Positions 19,181 to 30,259 of a stretch of DNA of 64,000 nucleotides are shown in pieces. The DNA lies in assembly GCF_014695395.1 (NCBI RefSeq), contig NZ_JACJOF010000004.1:62001-126000 (forward strand), written 5' to 3'. Position 1 is the stretch's first letter. Each line of letters opens with the position of its first letter. A model generated the notes under the pieces. The model searched no databases, was not told where the DNA came from, and was given only the letters and a program-made list of their open reading frames with translations. This DNA is from Nodosilinea sp. FACHB-131. Its GTDB lineage: Bacteria; Cyanobacteriota; Cyanobacteriia; Phormidesmidales; Phormidesmidaceae. A program made the position numbers and the translations under genes.

Positions 19181-20509
19181 TTAGGCCAAAGATTTGGGCA
19201 CCGCCCAGAGTAGGGTGAGGGCGCGGGCCGCCATCAATCCCACCAGGGCCAGCCACAGCAGATGCGCACTACCGAGGGCTTGGGCCAGCAGGGCTAGAGG
19301 CAAAAACCCAACCCCCGCAGCCAGCACCGTGGCATTGCGCAATATGCGGCCAGCCGTCAGGCCAAGAAAATAGCCGTCGAGCATGTAGGCGATCGCCCCC
19401 AATCCCAAAACAGGAATCAACCACCCCACGTAGACTTCGACAATCGCGATCACGTTTTGATGGCCCGTCAGCAGGCCAAACAGCGGGGCTGGAAACAGCA
19501 CAAAGGACAGCGCGAAGGATAGCCCTAAGGCGATGCTGGTGAATCCTCCCAAAGTTAATAGACGGCGCAGGTGGGTGCGATCGCCGCTGCCATAGTAGCG
19601 CCCCGCAAAGCTTTCCGTGGCAAAGGCGATGCCGTCAATAAAGTAGGCTGAGAGCGTCACCACCTGGAGCAGCAGCGTATTCGCCGCCAGGGTTTCGCGG
19701 CCCAGAGCCGAGCTGAAATTGGTAAACAGCGCAAAGCTCAGCACCAGGGCAAAAGTGCGCACCAAAATGTCGCGGTTCAGCAAAAATAGCCCTTTAATCG
19801 CCAGCAAATTCCACCCCTGGGGCACTACTGCCCAAAGCTTTTGGAAGCCGCCTTCTCTAGCCAAGAGGCTCAGCCCCACTGCCAGGGTGACGTACTGACT
19901 GAGGGCAGTGCCCAACCCTGCCCCAGTGCTGGCCCAGCCCAAACCATTGATGAAAATAGTGTTGAAGACCACGTTGCTGCCGTTGCCTACCAGCGACAGC
20001 GCAATTACCCGGCGACCCTTTTCGCGGCCTAGAAACCAGCCCATCAGCACCAGATTCATCAGCACTGCTGGGGCATCCCAAATGCGGGCGTTGTAGAATG
20101 CCATACCCGCTGCTCTGACCTCGGGTTCAGCGCTGAGCAGGGCAAAGCTAAGGTCGCGAATCGGCACCTGAAGCAGCAAAATCGCCATCCCAAAACTCAG
20201 GGCGATCGCCCCGTTGCGCAGCAAGATCAGCCAAAGTTCCTCGGCATCGCCCCGACCCCGCGCCTGGGCCGTTGTACCTGTGGTGCCCATGCGCAAAAAG
20301 CCAAAGCTCCAGTAGACCACGTTGAAAACTACCGTGGCCAGGGCCACCCCACCCAGGTGACTAATGTCGTCCAGATGACCGAGAAAGGCCGTATCTACGA
20401 GGCCCGCCAGGGGCACCATCAGGTTTGAGATGATATTGGCAGCTGCCAGCCTCAGAAAACTGGGCAGAAAGGCAGGGGCAATTAAGCTGTCAGTAGTATT
20501 CCTGGCCAT
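19181..20509 (-). CDS. MATE family efflux transporter (DinF-like)
   Basis: A cation-coupled multidrug/toxin exporter of the MATE family, 442 aa with about 12 membrane helices in two pseudo-symmetric halves. Recognisable DinF-type segments are PLAGLVDTAFLGHLDDISHLGGVALATVVFN, FLRMGTTGTTAQARGRGD, and IDGIAFATESFAGRYYGSG in the second half. ATG at 20509. It has no linked regulator; downstream is a convergent-free gap and upstream lies the toxin-antitoxin-like pair on the same strand (31 bp), possibly read through. Confidence 0.9.
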   Translation of the reverse strand: MARNTTDSLIAPAFLPSFLRLAAANIISNLMVPLAGLVDTAFLGHLDDISHLGGVALATVVFNVVYWSFGFLRMGTTGTTAQARGRGDAEELWLILLRNGAIALSFGMAILLLQVPIRDLSFALLSAEPEVRAAGMAFYNARIWDAPAVLMNLVLMGWFLGREKGRRVIALSLVGNGSNVVFNTIFINGLGWASTGAGLGTALSQYVTLAVGLSLLAREGGFQKLWAVVPQGWNLLAIKGLFLLNRDILVRTFALVLSFALFTNFSSALGRETLAANTLLLQVVTLSAYFIDGIAFATESFAGRYYGSGDRTHLRRLLTLGGFTSIALGLSFALSFVLFPAPLFGLLTGHQNVIAIVEVYVGWLIPVLGLGAIAYMLDGYFLGLTAGRILRNATVLAAGVGFLPLALLAQALGSAHLLWLALVGLMAARALTLLWAVPKSLA

Positions 20510-20540
20510 TGCGGGTAAAGGCTTGGCCTCCTATGTGATA

Positions 20541-21029
20541 TCAAGCTTCACCGACATCTTGCAGAATTTGGCGGTACAAGTCAGGATGAACCCGAAACTT
20601 AGCTTGACTAACTAATGCATCTAACAGTGGCTTAAGTTCAGTAATCAAATCGCTCTGCTTAGCGGCGACCAATACCCCAAGTAGCCCCGTTACCTTTAGG
20701 CCAAAACGTTGGGCCACTTGTCTGCCCAAACGTTCATCCATCAGTAGGCGATCGCCGCCAACTTCAATAGACAATGCGATCGCCTCAGCTTCCCCTAGGT
20801 CTAGCTCATCCTTCAATTCCGTAACCAACAATTGATTTTGAACTGCTTGAACAACAATCCAATCGGTCTTCAGTAGCCAGGAAGTTTCAATACCAAAAGC
20901 TTCCAACCTGCTGATCTCCTGATAGACACCTTCAGGAATGAACAATTTGCCATAAAGTGCTTTCAACAGGTGCAGTTGCTCAATTCTTAAAAGGTTACTG
21001 ATCGGCGACGTATCGCTGATGACAATCAT
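20541..21029 (-). CDS. DUF3368 PIN-like nuclease (putative toxin)
   Basis: The 162-aa product starts MIVISDTSPISNLLRI, the DUF3368/PIN opening with the first catalytic Asp, and continues with LGEAEAIALSIEVGGDRLLMDERLGRQVAQRFG, carrying the other acidic residues. Family members are VapC-like ribonucleases paired with UPF0175 antitoxins. Its start overlaps the upstream UPF0175 stop by 4 bp (21026-21029), which is typical of translational coupling. Whether it is toxic is inference. Confidence 0.85.
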   Translation of the reverse strand: MIVISDTSPISNLLRIEQLHLLKALYGKLFIPEGVYQEISRLEAFGIETSWLLKTDWIVVQAVQNQLLVTELKDELDLGEAEAIALSIEVGGDRLLMDERLGRQVAQRFGLKVTGLLGVLVAAKQSDLITELKPLLDALVSQAKFRVHPDLYRQILQDVGEA

Positions 21030-21277
21030 CGCCAGTAATTATTGCGCAAGCTTTCAATATCGGCTTGATAATCCGCTAAGCCGTAATGAAGGTCGATGCC
21101 ACGATCAAACAGAAGTTCTTGAAAGGCCATCTGATGCATTCCAGCAATAGCGCTGGCTGTGCCTAAGGTAATGAGCTCTTGCCGAAACAGCGCAATGGCA
21201 ATCTCTCGCAACCAATCGGCTTGAGAGAGCGTCTGCTCTTGAAGCGCTTCGTCAGGAATCTCTAGGGTAATTTTCAC
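21026..21277 (-). CDS. UPF0175 family protein (putative antitoxin)
   Basis: This 83-aa protein is the upstream partner of the DUF3368 gene. The UPF0175 pattern is clear: LREIAIALFRQELITLGTASAIAGM (a helix-turn-helix-like core), MAFQELLFDRGIDLHYGLADYQADIESL near the end. In paired loci it is thought to bind DNA and neutralise the nuclease. ATG at 21277. The AT-rich 139 bp upstream (21278-21416) should hold the promoter; I see no clear palindromic operator there. Confidence 0.85.
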   Translation of the reverse strand: MKITLEIPDEALQEQTLSQADWLREIAIALFRQELITLGTASAIAGMHQMAFQELLFDRGIDLHYGLADYQADIESLRNNYWR

Positions 21278-21416
21278 CGAGTAAGCTCTCTTGATATGAG
21301 GTCATACGGCATACCTTACTTTAGCATAGGACACACTATTGAAAGAGCATCAGCGATAGCGATAGATGGCTACGCTAAAGGGTTCAGTGAGGCGAGTAAA
21401 TTGGAAACAGCTTGCA

Positions 21417-22136
21417 TTACCTTAAGGCAATAGACTCGGCCAAATCGTTGGGGCTGAGGTGGTCGTTGAGAATTTTGCCGTCTTTGAACCAGATAATGCG
21501 CTGGCTGGCCCGAGCCACATCGGGCTCGTGGGTAACCATGACAACGGTGATGCCTGCAGCGTGGAGGTCGGCGAAGATGCCGAGCACGTCCTCGGTGGTG
21601 CGGGTATCTAGGGCTCCTGTGGGTTCGTCGGCCAGCAGGAGGAGAGGGTTGTTAACGATCGCCCTAGCGATCGCTACCCGCTGCTGCTGCCCCCCCGACA
21701 GTTGGGTAGGCTTGTTGTTGATGCGATCGCCCAGCCCCACCCGCACCAATGCCTCCGTCGCCCGCTGGTGGCGCACCTCGCTGCGCACCCCGGCGTAGAT
21801 CATTGGCAGCTCCACATTCTCCCGCGCGGTGAGCTGGGGCAGCAAATGAAATTGCTGAAACACAAAGCCAATTTTCTGGTTGCGAATAAGGGCTAGGGCG
21901 TCATCATCCAGGGTGGCTACGTTCTGATTGTCAAAGAAATATTCCCCTGCGGTGGGGCGATCGAGGCAGCCAACCATATTCATGGCGGTCGACTTACCCG
22001 AGCCAGATGGCCCCATGATGGCGCAATACTCACCGGGGTAGATTGACAGATTCACGTCCCACAAAGCCCGTACCTCGGTGTTGCCCGAGCCGTAGACTTT
22101 TTGTAGCTGACGAAACTCGATCAGGGGAGTGGACAT
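21417..22136 (-). CDS. ABC transporter ATP-binding protein, MacB/LolD type
   Basis: ATPase subunit of a type VII ABC system (MacB/LolCDE-like: lipoprotein release, peptide or glycolipid export). 239 aa with Walker A GPSGSGKST, Q-loop FVFQQFHLLPQL, signature LSGGQQQRVAIARA, Walker B LLLLADEPTGALD and the H-loop VMVTHEP. The frame is open to 22193, but homologues begin MSTPLIEFRQLQKVYGSGN, so I chose the ATG at 22136. No MacB-type permease is next to it; the neighbour is a full-size exporter, so its permease is probably elsewhere. Confidence 0.9.
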   Translation of the reverse strand: MSTPLIEFRQLQKVYGSGNTEVRALWDVNLSIYPGEYCAIMGPSGSGKSTAMNMVGCLDRPTAGEYFFDNQNVATLDDDALALIRNQKIGFVFQQFHLLPQLTARENVELPMIYAGVRSEVRHQRATEALVRVGLGDRINNKPTQLSGGQQQRVAIARAIVNNPLLLLADEPTGALDTRTTEDVLGIFADLHAAGITVVMVTHEPDVARASQRIIWFKDGKILNDHLSPNDLAESIALR

Positions 22137-22214
22137 AGGCAAGACCGTGAGGAGCTGGGGCGGTGAGGGACATGGAATTGACAGCAATCCCATCGATTAA
22201 GTCTCCCGCTCAGG

Positions 22215-23993
22215 CTAGCGCAGGCCAGACTGAACCCGCCATAGACTGGCGTAGATGCCGTTCATGTCTAGCAGTTCTTCGTGGCGGCCCCGTTCGACAA
22301 TTTCGCCGTGGGCCATGACGTAGATGCAGTGGCAGTGGCGAATGGTGGAAAGGCGGTGGGCGATCGCCAGAGTCGTTCGGTTTTGGGTGATCACCGCCAG
22401 CGATCGCTGGATCGCTGCCTCGGTCTCGTTATCCACCGCCGAAGTTGCCTCGTCGAGCACCAGAATCGGTGGGTCTTTGAGAATAGCGCGGGCGATCGCC
22501 AGCCGCTGCCGCTGGCCCCCCGACAATTTCTGCCCCCGCTCGCCCACAATGGTGTCGTAGCCCTGGGGCATCTGCACGATAAATTCGTGGGCCTCCGCCA
22601 GCTTAGCGGCGTGGAGGATGTCGTCGAAGGTGGCATCAAAGCTGCCGTAGGCAATGTTCTCCGCCACGGTGCCCGAAAACAAAAACACATCTTGACTAAC
22701 CAGGCCAATGCAGCGGCGCAGATCCTGGGGCAGCAGGTCTTGAATCTCCTGGCCGTCGACCAAAATGCGGCCCTGCTGGGGCTGATAAAAGCGCAGCAGC
22801 AGCTTCACCAAAGTGCTCTTGCCCGAGCCGGTGGCTCCCACCACCCCAATGCTCTGCCCAGCAGGAATATGGAGGGAGAGATTCTTTAGAACAGGCTGGC
22901 GGTTGGCGTAGGCAAAGCTGACGTTTTCGTAGCGCACCTCGCCGCGCACCTGTTCCACCGGCAGTGGGTTGCGCCCAGGCACCAGCTCGATCGGCTCATC
23001 CAGCAGGCCCAGCACCCGCCGCACCGAGGCCATCGCCCGCTGGTACTCATCCATAATTTCGCTGAGCTGGGTAAAGGGCCACAGCAGCCGCTGAATGATA
23101 AACACCATAAAGCCGTAGGTGCCCGCCGACAGAGTGCCGTCGGCCACTGCCAGACCGCCCAAAAACAGCATCAGGGTAAAGCCCACCAAAATGAAAATCC
23201 GAATCAGCGGAATAAAGGCGGCGCTGAGGGCGATCGCCCGGCGGTTGCTGTAGCGGTAGGCATCGCTGTCTAGGGTGACGCGATCGCGCTCATACCCCTC
23301 CGCCGTAAAGCTTTTAATCGTGGCAATTCCCGACAGGTTGTTGGCCAGCCGCCCGCTGATCAGACCCGCTTTGTCGCGCACCTCGGCGTAGCGAGGGGCC
23401 AGTCGCTTCTGAAAAGCGATCGATCCCCACAGCACAAAGGGAATCGGCAGCATCGCCATCCACGACACCCCCGGCGCCAGAATTAAGAACGTCGCTCCCA
23501 CCCACAGCACCGTGGTAAAAAAACGCAGCAGATTATGGGCTCCGGTATTGAGGAACCGCTCCAGCTGGTTGATGTCGTCGTTCAAAATCGACAGCAGGCC
23601 GCCCGTGCTGCGGTCTTCAAAATAGCTGAGATCCTGGCTTTGCAGATGGCTGTAGGTGTCGATCCGCAGGTCGTGCTGCAAATTCTGGGCTAGGTTACGC
23701 CACAGCCACGCATAGATATACTCGCTCAGCGACTCCAGGGTCCAGATCAAGAACGTCAGTGCCGACAGCACCCCCAGCTGTCCCGGAATGCTGGTGATCC
23801 CCACGCGGGCAATCAGCGAGCTTTCATTGTTGGTTACCACGTCGATGGCGATACCGATCAGGTAGGGCGGGGCCAGGTCGAAGATGGTATTGAGAACGGA
23901 GTTGGTCACGGCCCCCCAGATCTGAGGCCGATAGTTGCGCCCGTAGCGCAATAACCGCTGCAAGGGGTGCCGCGCCGATTGAATACTCGCCAT
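22215..23993 (-). CDS. ABC exporter, fused membrane and ATPase domains (MsbA-like)
   Basis: A half-transporter that dimerises to export lipids, drugs or peptides. 592 aa: six-helix ABC type I membrane domain (about residues 20-310) with the coupling-helix region SYFEDRSTGGLLSILNDDINQLERF, then the nucleotide-binding domain with Walker A GATGSGKST, signature LSGGQRQRLAIARA, Walker B ILVLDEATSAVD and H-loop IAHRLSTIRH. The open frame starts at 24071 but MASIQSARHPLQRLLRYGR is the typical beginning, so I chose the ATG at 23993. Substrate unknown. Confidence 0.9.
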   Translation of the reverse strand: MASIQSARHPLQRLLRYGRNYRPQIWGAVTNSVLNTIFDLAPPYLIGIAIDVVTNNESSLIARVGITSIPGQLGVLSALTFLIWTLESLSEYIYAWLWRNLAQNLQHDLRIDTYSHLQSQDLSYFEDRSTGGLLSILNDDINQLERFLNTGAHNLLRFFTTVLWVGATFLILAPGVSWMAMLPIPFVLWGSIAFQKRLAPRYAEVRDKAGLISGRLANNLSGIATIKSFTAEGYERDRVTLDSDAYRYSNRRAIALSAAFIPLIRIFILVGFTLMLFLGGLAVADGTLSAGTYGFMVFIIQRLLWPFTQLSEIMDEYQRAMASVRRVLGLLDEPIELVPGRNPLPVEQVRGEVRYENVSFAYANRQPVLKNLSLHIPAGQSIGVVGATGSGKSTLVKLLLRFYQPQQGRILVDGQEIQDLLPQDLRRCIGLVSQDVFLFSGTVAENIAYGSFDATFDDILHAAKLAEAHEFIVQMPQGYDTIVGERGQKLSGGQRQRLAIARAILKDPPILVLDEATSAVDNETEAAIQRSLAVITQNRTTLAIAHRLSTIRHCHCIYVMAHGEIVERGRHEELLDMNGIYASLWRVQSGLR

Positions 23994-24442
23994 AGATGCC
24001 CTAACTGCAAAAGCTAAAGTGTAACTAACCCAATATCGAACTTTAAATTTGCGATTTTGGATGTAGCCCAATTCAGAATGAGCGTCGCTGTGAACCGCTG
24101 GTAGGCAATGCCTGCCCTACGAATGCTCCTTGATACCCACTCTTCGGTTCAACGCTCCTCACTTGAGTTGCCAACTAGTCGATTTGCAGAACAGACGTTT
24201 AAACCGATGATCAATTCCTCCTTTCCGTGAGGTGAAGGACGGCGGCACGTCCCTCTCGTAGGCCGAAAGACGTGCGGAGCCGGGGGGCTGGGACCAGCGA
24301 AATGGCCCCAGCAGCAGATTTGGCTGCGACCCCAATTGTGCGCCGCTAGGCCAAGCAACATACCCAATACCGTGAGCGGTGCATTGCGGTCCATCAGATG
24401 TCAGATCAAAGCATGGATAGGATTCCACGTCGCGAATGCACC
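23994..24442. other. 449-bp intergenic region, no supported gene
   Basis: Contains the promoter of the ABC exporter (minus) and the 3' side of the hom gene. Near 24110 is a short palindrome-like word (GTAGGCAATGCCTGCCCTAC) of a type dispersed in cyanobacteria. Reading frames of 81 and 89 codons exist on the minus strand here but overlap each other, lack codon character and look spurious. A structured RNA is possible in the GC-rich part (24230-24310) but I cannot name one. Confidence 0.35.
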
Positions 24443-25753
24443 CTACAACACCCGCAGCACACTGGCCACACTGTGAATCTCCTTATACTCCCGCAGCTCA
24501 TCCAGCGCAGTCTGAAAATTCGCCTCCGTCACCTCATGGCTAACGATCACAATTTCCGCCCGCGTCTCGTGCTGGCCAATCTGCACAATCGACTCCAAAC
24601 TCACCCGGTGACGGCCAAAGCACAGCCCCAGTTTGCCAATCACCCCCGGCTCATCCTCCGCCAGCAGCCGCACGTAAAAGCGACTGACAATGTCGGCCAT
24701 GGGGCTAACCTTGCAGTAGTGCTGATGACTACAGGCCAGCAGGGGGTTAGTCGATTGAGGCGTCGTCCCTGCCCGCAGGTTTGCCGCCAAATTCAGCAGG
24801 TCAGACACCACGGCGCTGGCGGTTGGCCCCTCTCCAGCTCCGGGGCCAAAGAACATCACCTGGCCAACGGGGTCGCCCTCAATCAAAATGGCGTTGTAAA
24901 CATCGCTAACTGACGCTAGGGGATGACTCACGGGCACCAGCGTCGGATGCACCCGCAGCTGCAATTGATCCAGTGCCTGATCAGAGGTTTCGTCGAAGTC
25001 GCTATCACGGCGGGCGATCGCCAGTAGCTTAATCACAAACCCCAGCCGATCTGCATAGGCAATATCGGCGGCGGTCACATGGCGAATGCCTTCGCTATAG
25101 ACCTCCGACAGCTTAATGCGTCCCCCAAAGGCCAGCGACGCCAAAATTGCAATCTTGTCGGCAGCATCCAGACCGTCCACATCCGCACTGGGGTCGGCCT
25201 CGGCGTAGCCCAGGCGCTGGGCATCGGCCAAAATCGCCTCAAAGTCGCCCCCCTCCCGCTGCATGCGAGTCAGGATGTAGTTCGTGGTGCCGTTGATAAT
25301 CCCCGTTACCGCGCGGATGCGGTTGACCCCCAGCGCCTGCTTCAGCGGCTGAATGACGGGAATGCCCCCCGCCACCGCCGCCTCCAGCATCACATAGACC
25401 CCCGCCTCATTGGCGGCGGTAAAGATCTCATCGCCGTAGCGAGCAATCACCGCCTTGTTGGCCGTCACCACATGCTTACCGTGGGCAATGGCCTTGAGAA
25501 TCAGCGATCGCGCCGGCTCCAGCCCCCCCATCACCTCCACCACCACATCGATGGTGGGGTCGCTGACAATGCTCTCCAGGTCAACGGTGAGGCGATCGCC
25601 TTCAATCGCCACCGCTCTGGGCTTATCTAGACTGCGCACCCCCACGCGGGCCAGCTCTATCTGCCCCACAAGCGGATGACGATGGGCCGGATCCAGCAAA
25701 ATCTTGGCCGTCCCCGACCCCACCGTCCCCAACCCCAGCAAACCGACACGCAT
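24443..25753 (-). CDS. hom: homoserine dehydrogenase
   Basis: Reduces aspartate semialdehyde to homoserine with NAD(P)H, the branch point to threonine and methionine. 436 aa: Rossmann nucleotide site GLLGLGTVGSGTA at the start, then the catalytic region with GIINGTTNYILTRM and YAEADPSADVDGLDAADKIAILA, and a C-terminal ACT domain (VRLLAEDEPGVIGKLGLCF) for allosteric feedback. The frame extends to 25843, but the ATG at 25753 starts the dinucleotide fold correctly. It follows petH on the same strand, separated by a strong terminator. Confidence 0.96.
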   Translation of the reverse strand: MRVGLLGLGTVGSGTAKILLDPAHRHPLVGQIELARVGVRSLDKPRAVAIEGDRLTVDLESIVSDPTIDVVVEVMGGLEPARSLILKAIAHGKHVVTANKAVIARYGDEIFTAANEAGVYVMLEAAVAGGIPVIQPLKQALGVNRIRAVTGIINGTTNYILTRMQREGGDFEAILADAQRLGYAEADPSADVDGLDAADKIAILASLAFGGRIKLSEVYSEGIRHVTAADIAYADRLGFVIKLLAIARRDSDFDETSDQALDQLQLRVHPTLVPVSHPLASVSDVYNAILIEGDPVGQVMFFGPGAGEGPTASAVVSDLLNLAANLRAGTTPQSTNPLLACSHQHYCKVSPMADIVSRFYVRLLAEDEPGVIGKLGLCFGRHRVSLESIVQIGQHETRAEIVIVSHEVTEANFQTALDELREYKEIHSVASVLRVL

Positions 25754-25841
25754 CACCAATGGTCTGACTTCCTTAACTGCGATCGCTAGCCCAATTGTAA
25801 AGGGATTGTTGTCCCCCCTGGGCGCAGATACCAACGGCCAC

Positions 25842-25874
25842 AAAAAAAGGAAGGGCTAAACCCTTCCTTTTTTT
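25842..25874 (-). terminator. intrinsic terminator downstream of petH
   Basis: A 14-bp perfect stem, seven A then GGAAGGG (25842-25855) and CCCTTCC then seven T (25861-25874), with loop CTAAA. It is 53 bp beyond the petH stop and carries the T-run on the petH sense side as well as an A-run, so it works on both strands. It separates petH from hom. Confidence 0.9.
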
Positions 25875-25927
25875 ATGTAGGCAAATAAGCGATCGCCCTC
25901 AGCCACTATTGACGGACACCAAAAACC

Positions 25928-27921
<1,994 letters not shown>

Positions 27922-28932
27922 ATGATTAGCAAGCCAGGTAAGGTAGTTCTAATCGGTGTCGCCGGTGACTCTGGATGCGGTAAATCGACATTTCTGCGGC
28001 GTTTGAGCGATCTGTTTGGCGCTGAGCTCATGACCGTCATCTGCCTAGATGACTACCATAGCCTCGATCGCAAGCAGCGCAAAGAAGCCGGGGTGACCGC
28101 CCTCGATCCTAAAGCCAACAACTTTGATCTGATGTACGAACAGATCAAAGCCTTGAAAGAAGGCAAGAGCATTGACAAGCCGATCTATAACCACGAAACC
28201 GGTGAGCTCGATCCCCCCGAGCGGGTTGACCCCAACCGCATCATCGTCATTGAAGGCCTGCACCCCCTCTACGACGAGCGCGTGCGCGACCTGATCGACT
28301 TCAGCGTTTACCTAGATATCAGCGACGAAGTCAAAATCGCCTGGAAGATTCAGCGCGACATGGCCGAGCGTGGTCACACCTACGAAGACGTGCTGGCTTC
28401 TATCAACGCCCGCCGTCCCGACTTTGAAGCCTACATCGACATTCAAAAGCAGTATGCCGATGTGGTCATTCAAATTTTGCCTACCCAGCTCATCCCCAAC
28501 GACGAAGAGAAGAAGGTGCTGCGGGTGCGCCTCATGCAGCGGGAAGGCATCGAAGGCTTCGACCCCGTTTACCTCTTCGACGAAGGCTCTACCATCGACT
28601 GGATCCCCTGCGGGCGCAAGCTCACCTGCTCTTACCCCGGCATTCGCATGCACTACGGCCCTGACTCCTACTACGGGCACGAGGTGTCGGTGCTAGAGGT
28701 AGACGGCCAGTTCGATCGCCTCGAAGAGCTGATCTACATCGAGAGCCACCTCAGCAACACCTCTACCAAGTACTACGGCGAAATGACTGAGCTGCTGCTC
28801 AAGCACCGCGAGTACCCCGGTTCGACCAACGGTAGTGGTCTGTTCCAGGTGCTGGTGGGTCTCAAAATGCGCGCTACCTACGAGCGCCTGATCGCCGCTG
28901 ATCGCGAAGTGGCGGCTACGGCCCAAGCGTAA
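27922..28932 (+). CDS. prk: phosphoribulokinase
   Basis: Phosphorylates ribulose-5-phosphate to ribulose-1,5-bisphosphate, the CO2 acceptor of the Calvin cycle. 336 aa. P-loop GDSGCGKST at 15-23; redox cysteines C19 and C41 (VICLDDYHSLDR) are at the same positions as in the thioredoxin/CP12-regulated enzymes, and a second pair is seen in PCGRKLTC. Other motifs: IVIEGLHPLYDERVRDL. ATG at 27922 preceded by AGGGGGAA as ribosome site. Followed by an inverted repeat and an intrinsic terminator before the DUF2721 gene. Confidence 0.98.
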   Translation: MISKPGKVVLIGVAGDSGCGKSTFLRRLSDLFGAELMTVICLDDYHSLDRKQRKEAGVTALDPKANNFDLMYEQIKALKEGKSIDKPIYNHETGELDPPERVDPNRIIVIEGLHPLYDERVRDLIDFSVYLDISDEVKIAWKIQRDMAERGHTYEDVLASINARRPDFEAYIDIQKQYADVVIQILPTQLIPNDEEKKVLRVRLMQREGIEGFDPVYLFDEGSTIDWIPCGRKLTCSYPGIRMHYGPDSYYGHEVSVLEVDGQFDRLEELIYIESHLSNTSTKYYGEMTELLLKHREYPGSTNGSGLFQVLVGLKMRATYERLIAADREVAATAQA

Positions 28933-28944
28933 GCGGGTTTAGGA

Positions 28945-28984
28945 TAACAGGTACAGGGTTTGAGGCTTACCCTTGCACCTGTTA
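28945..28984 (+). repeat. inverted repeat downstream of prk
   Basis: TAACAGGT (28945-28952) pairs with ACCTGTTA (28977-28984), and inside it AGGGT (28955-28959) pairs with ACCCT (28969-28973), giving an interrupted hairpin just past the prk stop codon. It has no T-run; it may protect the mRNA 3' end or be an attenuator before the terminator at 29030. Confidence 0.5.
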
Positions 28985-29029
28985 CCTTGGACCTCAAATC
29001 GGTCCAATTGAGTTTATCTGGCTTAATCG

Positions 29030-29065
29030 GGAGAGGATATCGATCAAGATGTCCTCTCCTTTTTT
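29030..29065 (+). terminator. intrinsic terminator of prk
   Basis: Stem GGAGAGGA (29030-29037) and TCCTCTCC (29052-29059) followed by six T (29060-29065). It ends only 3 bp before the ATG of the next gene at 29069, so that gene's leader must start within or after it, or be made by read-through. Confidence 0.85.
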
Positions 29066-29068
29066 GCT

Positions 29069-29473
29069 ATGGAACTAACTACCCCAGCGCTGCTATTTCC
29101 CGCTATTTCGCTGCTGCTGCTGGCCTATACCAACCGCTTTTTGGTGCTGGCCCAGCTGATTCGTCAGCTCCACAGCTCTGAGCGCGACTACTTTCAAAGC
29201 TTGGTGCAGCGCCAAATCGCTAACCTGCGTCAGCGGATTGCCCTGATTCGCCTGATGCAGGCTCTAGGGGTATCGAGCTTTATTGTCTGCACGCTATCCA
29301 TGCTGGGGCTATTCCTAAATCAGCAGCAGCTGGCGGAAGTGCTGTTTGCTCTCAGCCTACTCTTGCTGGTGGCTTCGCTGCTGACGTCGCTCTACGAAAT
29401 TGCGATTAGCACCCGCGCGATCGAGGCCGAGCTGGCCGACATCGACGCCAAATGTCGCCATCCCAAAGTCTGA
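29069..29473 (+). CDS. DUF2721 family membrane protein
   Basis: A 134-aa protein of the DUF2721 family, found in cyanobacteria and other bacteria, function unknown. The N-terminal helix carries PAISLLLLAYTNRFLVLAQLIRQL, and two further hydrophobic helices follow (VSSFIVCTLSMLGLFL, VLFALSLLLLVASLLTSLYEI). A basic cytosolic segment (RQIANLRQRIALIRL) lies between. ATG at 29069 follows the prk terminator directly. It may be co-regulated with prk by read-through; no direct evidence. Confidence 0.8.
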   Translation: MELTTPALLFPAISLLLLAYTNRFLVLAQLIRQLHSSERDYFQSLVQRQIANLRQRIALIRLMQALGVSSFIVCTLSMLGLFLNQQQLAEVLFALSLLLLVASLLTSLYEIAISTRAIEAELADIDAKCRHPKV

Positions 29474-29544
29474 GCTGCGCTCAGCTGCCGAGAACTTTAC
29501 TCCGGTAGCTAAGCAAAGCCATTCCCCATCCCCGCAGGGAAACG

Positions 29545-30096
29545 TTACCGAGAGGTCAAGGTGAGGGTTTGGTTGGGCTCTATCACCACCACCCGCTGAG
29601 CGGTCGTATTGCCAATAATCGCCCCGGCTGCGGCTCCACCGATAATGCTGCCCACCGAGACGCGCCCGCTGAGAATGCCGCCGACAGCGGCCCCGCCCGC
29701 TGCCCCAATGCCGGCATCGGTAAGAATAGCGCCTGTGCTGGTTTCTCTAGGGTCTTTGATATCGCGCAGCAGTTCAGAAACGGCGTTGACGGTGTAGACC
29801 TGGTTGCCCACCTCTACCGCTGTGGCGACGTAGCGCACGCCGCCCTCCGCCGGCTCGAACTGACCGCGCACAATGGCTCCAGCGGGAATACTGCGCCCGT
29901 TGAGGTTGGTGGCAGCCCCGACCCGGAGGGTCTTCTCAACCGTGGCGTCGGTGTTGAGGTAGAGGGTTTCGCTGTTGGGGGTGATGGCCTGAATGGGCGA
30001 CGACACAAACAGCTGGGCCTGGGCAATGGGAGCTTGCCCTAGGGCGATTACCGGCATGACCGCTAGCGCTAAAGCGGCTAAGTGACTAACTTTCAT
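29545..30096 (-). CDS. secreted/membrane-associated protein with glycine-rich C-terminal zipper
   Basis: I do not recognise a characterised family. The 183-aa product begins with a signal peptide (VSHLAALALAVMPVIALGQAPIAQAQ). A beta-rich domain follows (SIPAGAIVRGQFEPAEGGVRY), then a Gly/Ala hairpin resembling glycine-zipper proteins (GIGAAGGAAVGGILSG and GSIIGGAAAGAIIGNT). The frame runs to 30339, but the ATG at 30096 has a strong GGAGG site 8 bp upstream and starts the signal peptide correctly. Probably periplasmic or outer-membrane associated. Confidence 0.7.
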   Translation of the reverse strand: MKVSHLAALALAVMPVIALGQAPIAQAQLFVSSPIQAITPNSETLYLNTDATVEKTLRVGAATNLNGRSIPAGAIVRGQFEPAEGGVRYVATAVEVGNQVYTVNAVSELLRDIKDPRETSTGAILTDAGIGAAGGAAVGGILSGRVSVGSIIGGAAAGAIIGNTTAQRVVVIEPNQTLTLTSR

Positions 30097-30259
30097 CACG
30101 ACCTCCAGAAACATGCTTGAGTAGGGGTGCCCTTGTTGCGAGTCGGGCTCAGGGAAGAGTGGTAGGGTGACGTAGGCCTGCGATCGCCCTAATACCTCTA
30201 GTTCTTGAGGACGAGTCGCCCCTTGAGATGTTCCTGTTAGTTCTGAGCCACTGTTACCT

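Noticed and set aside
24149-24428. Two overlapping minus-strand frames of 81 and 89 codons
   Set aside because: They overlap in different phases, have no ribosome site and no protein-like composition.
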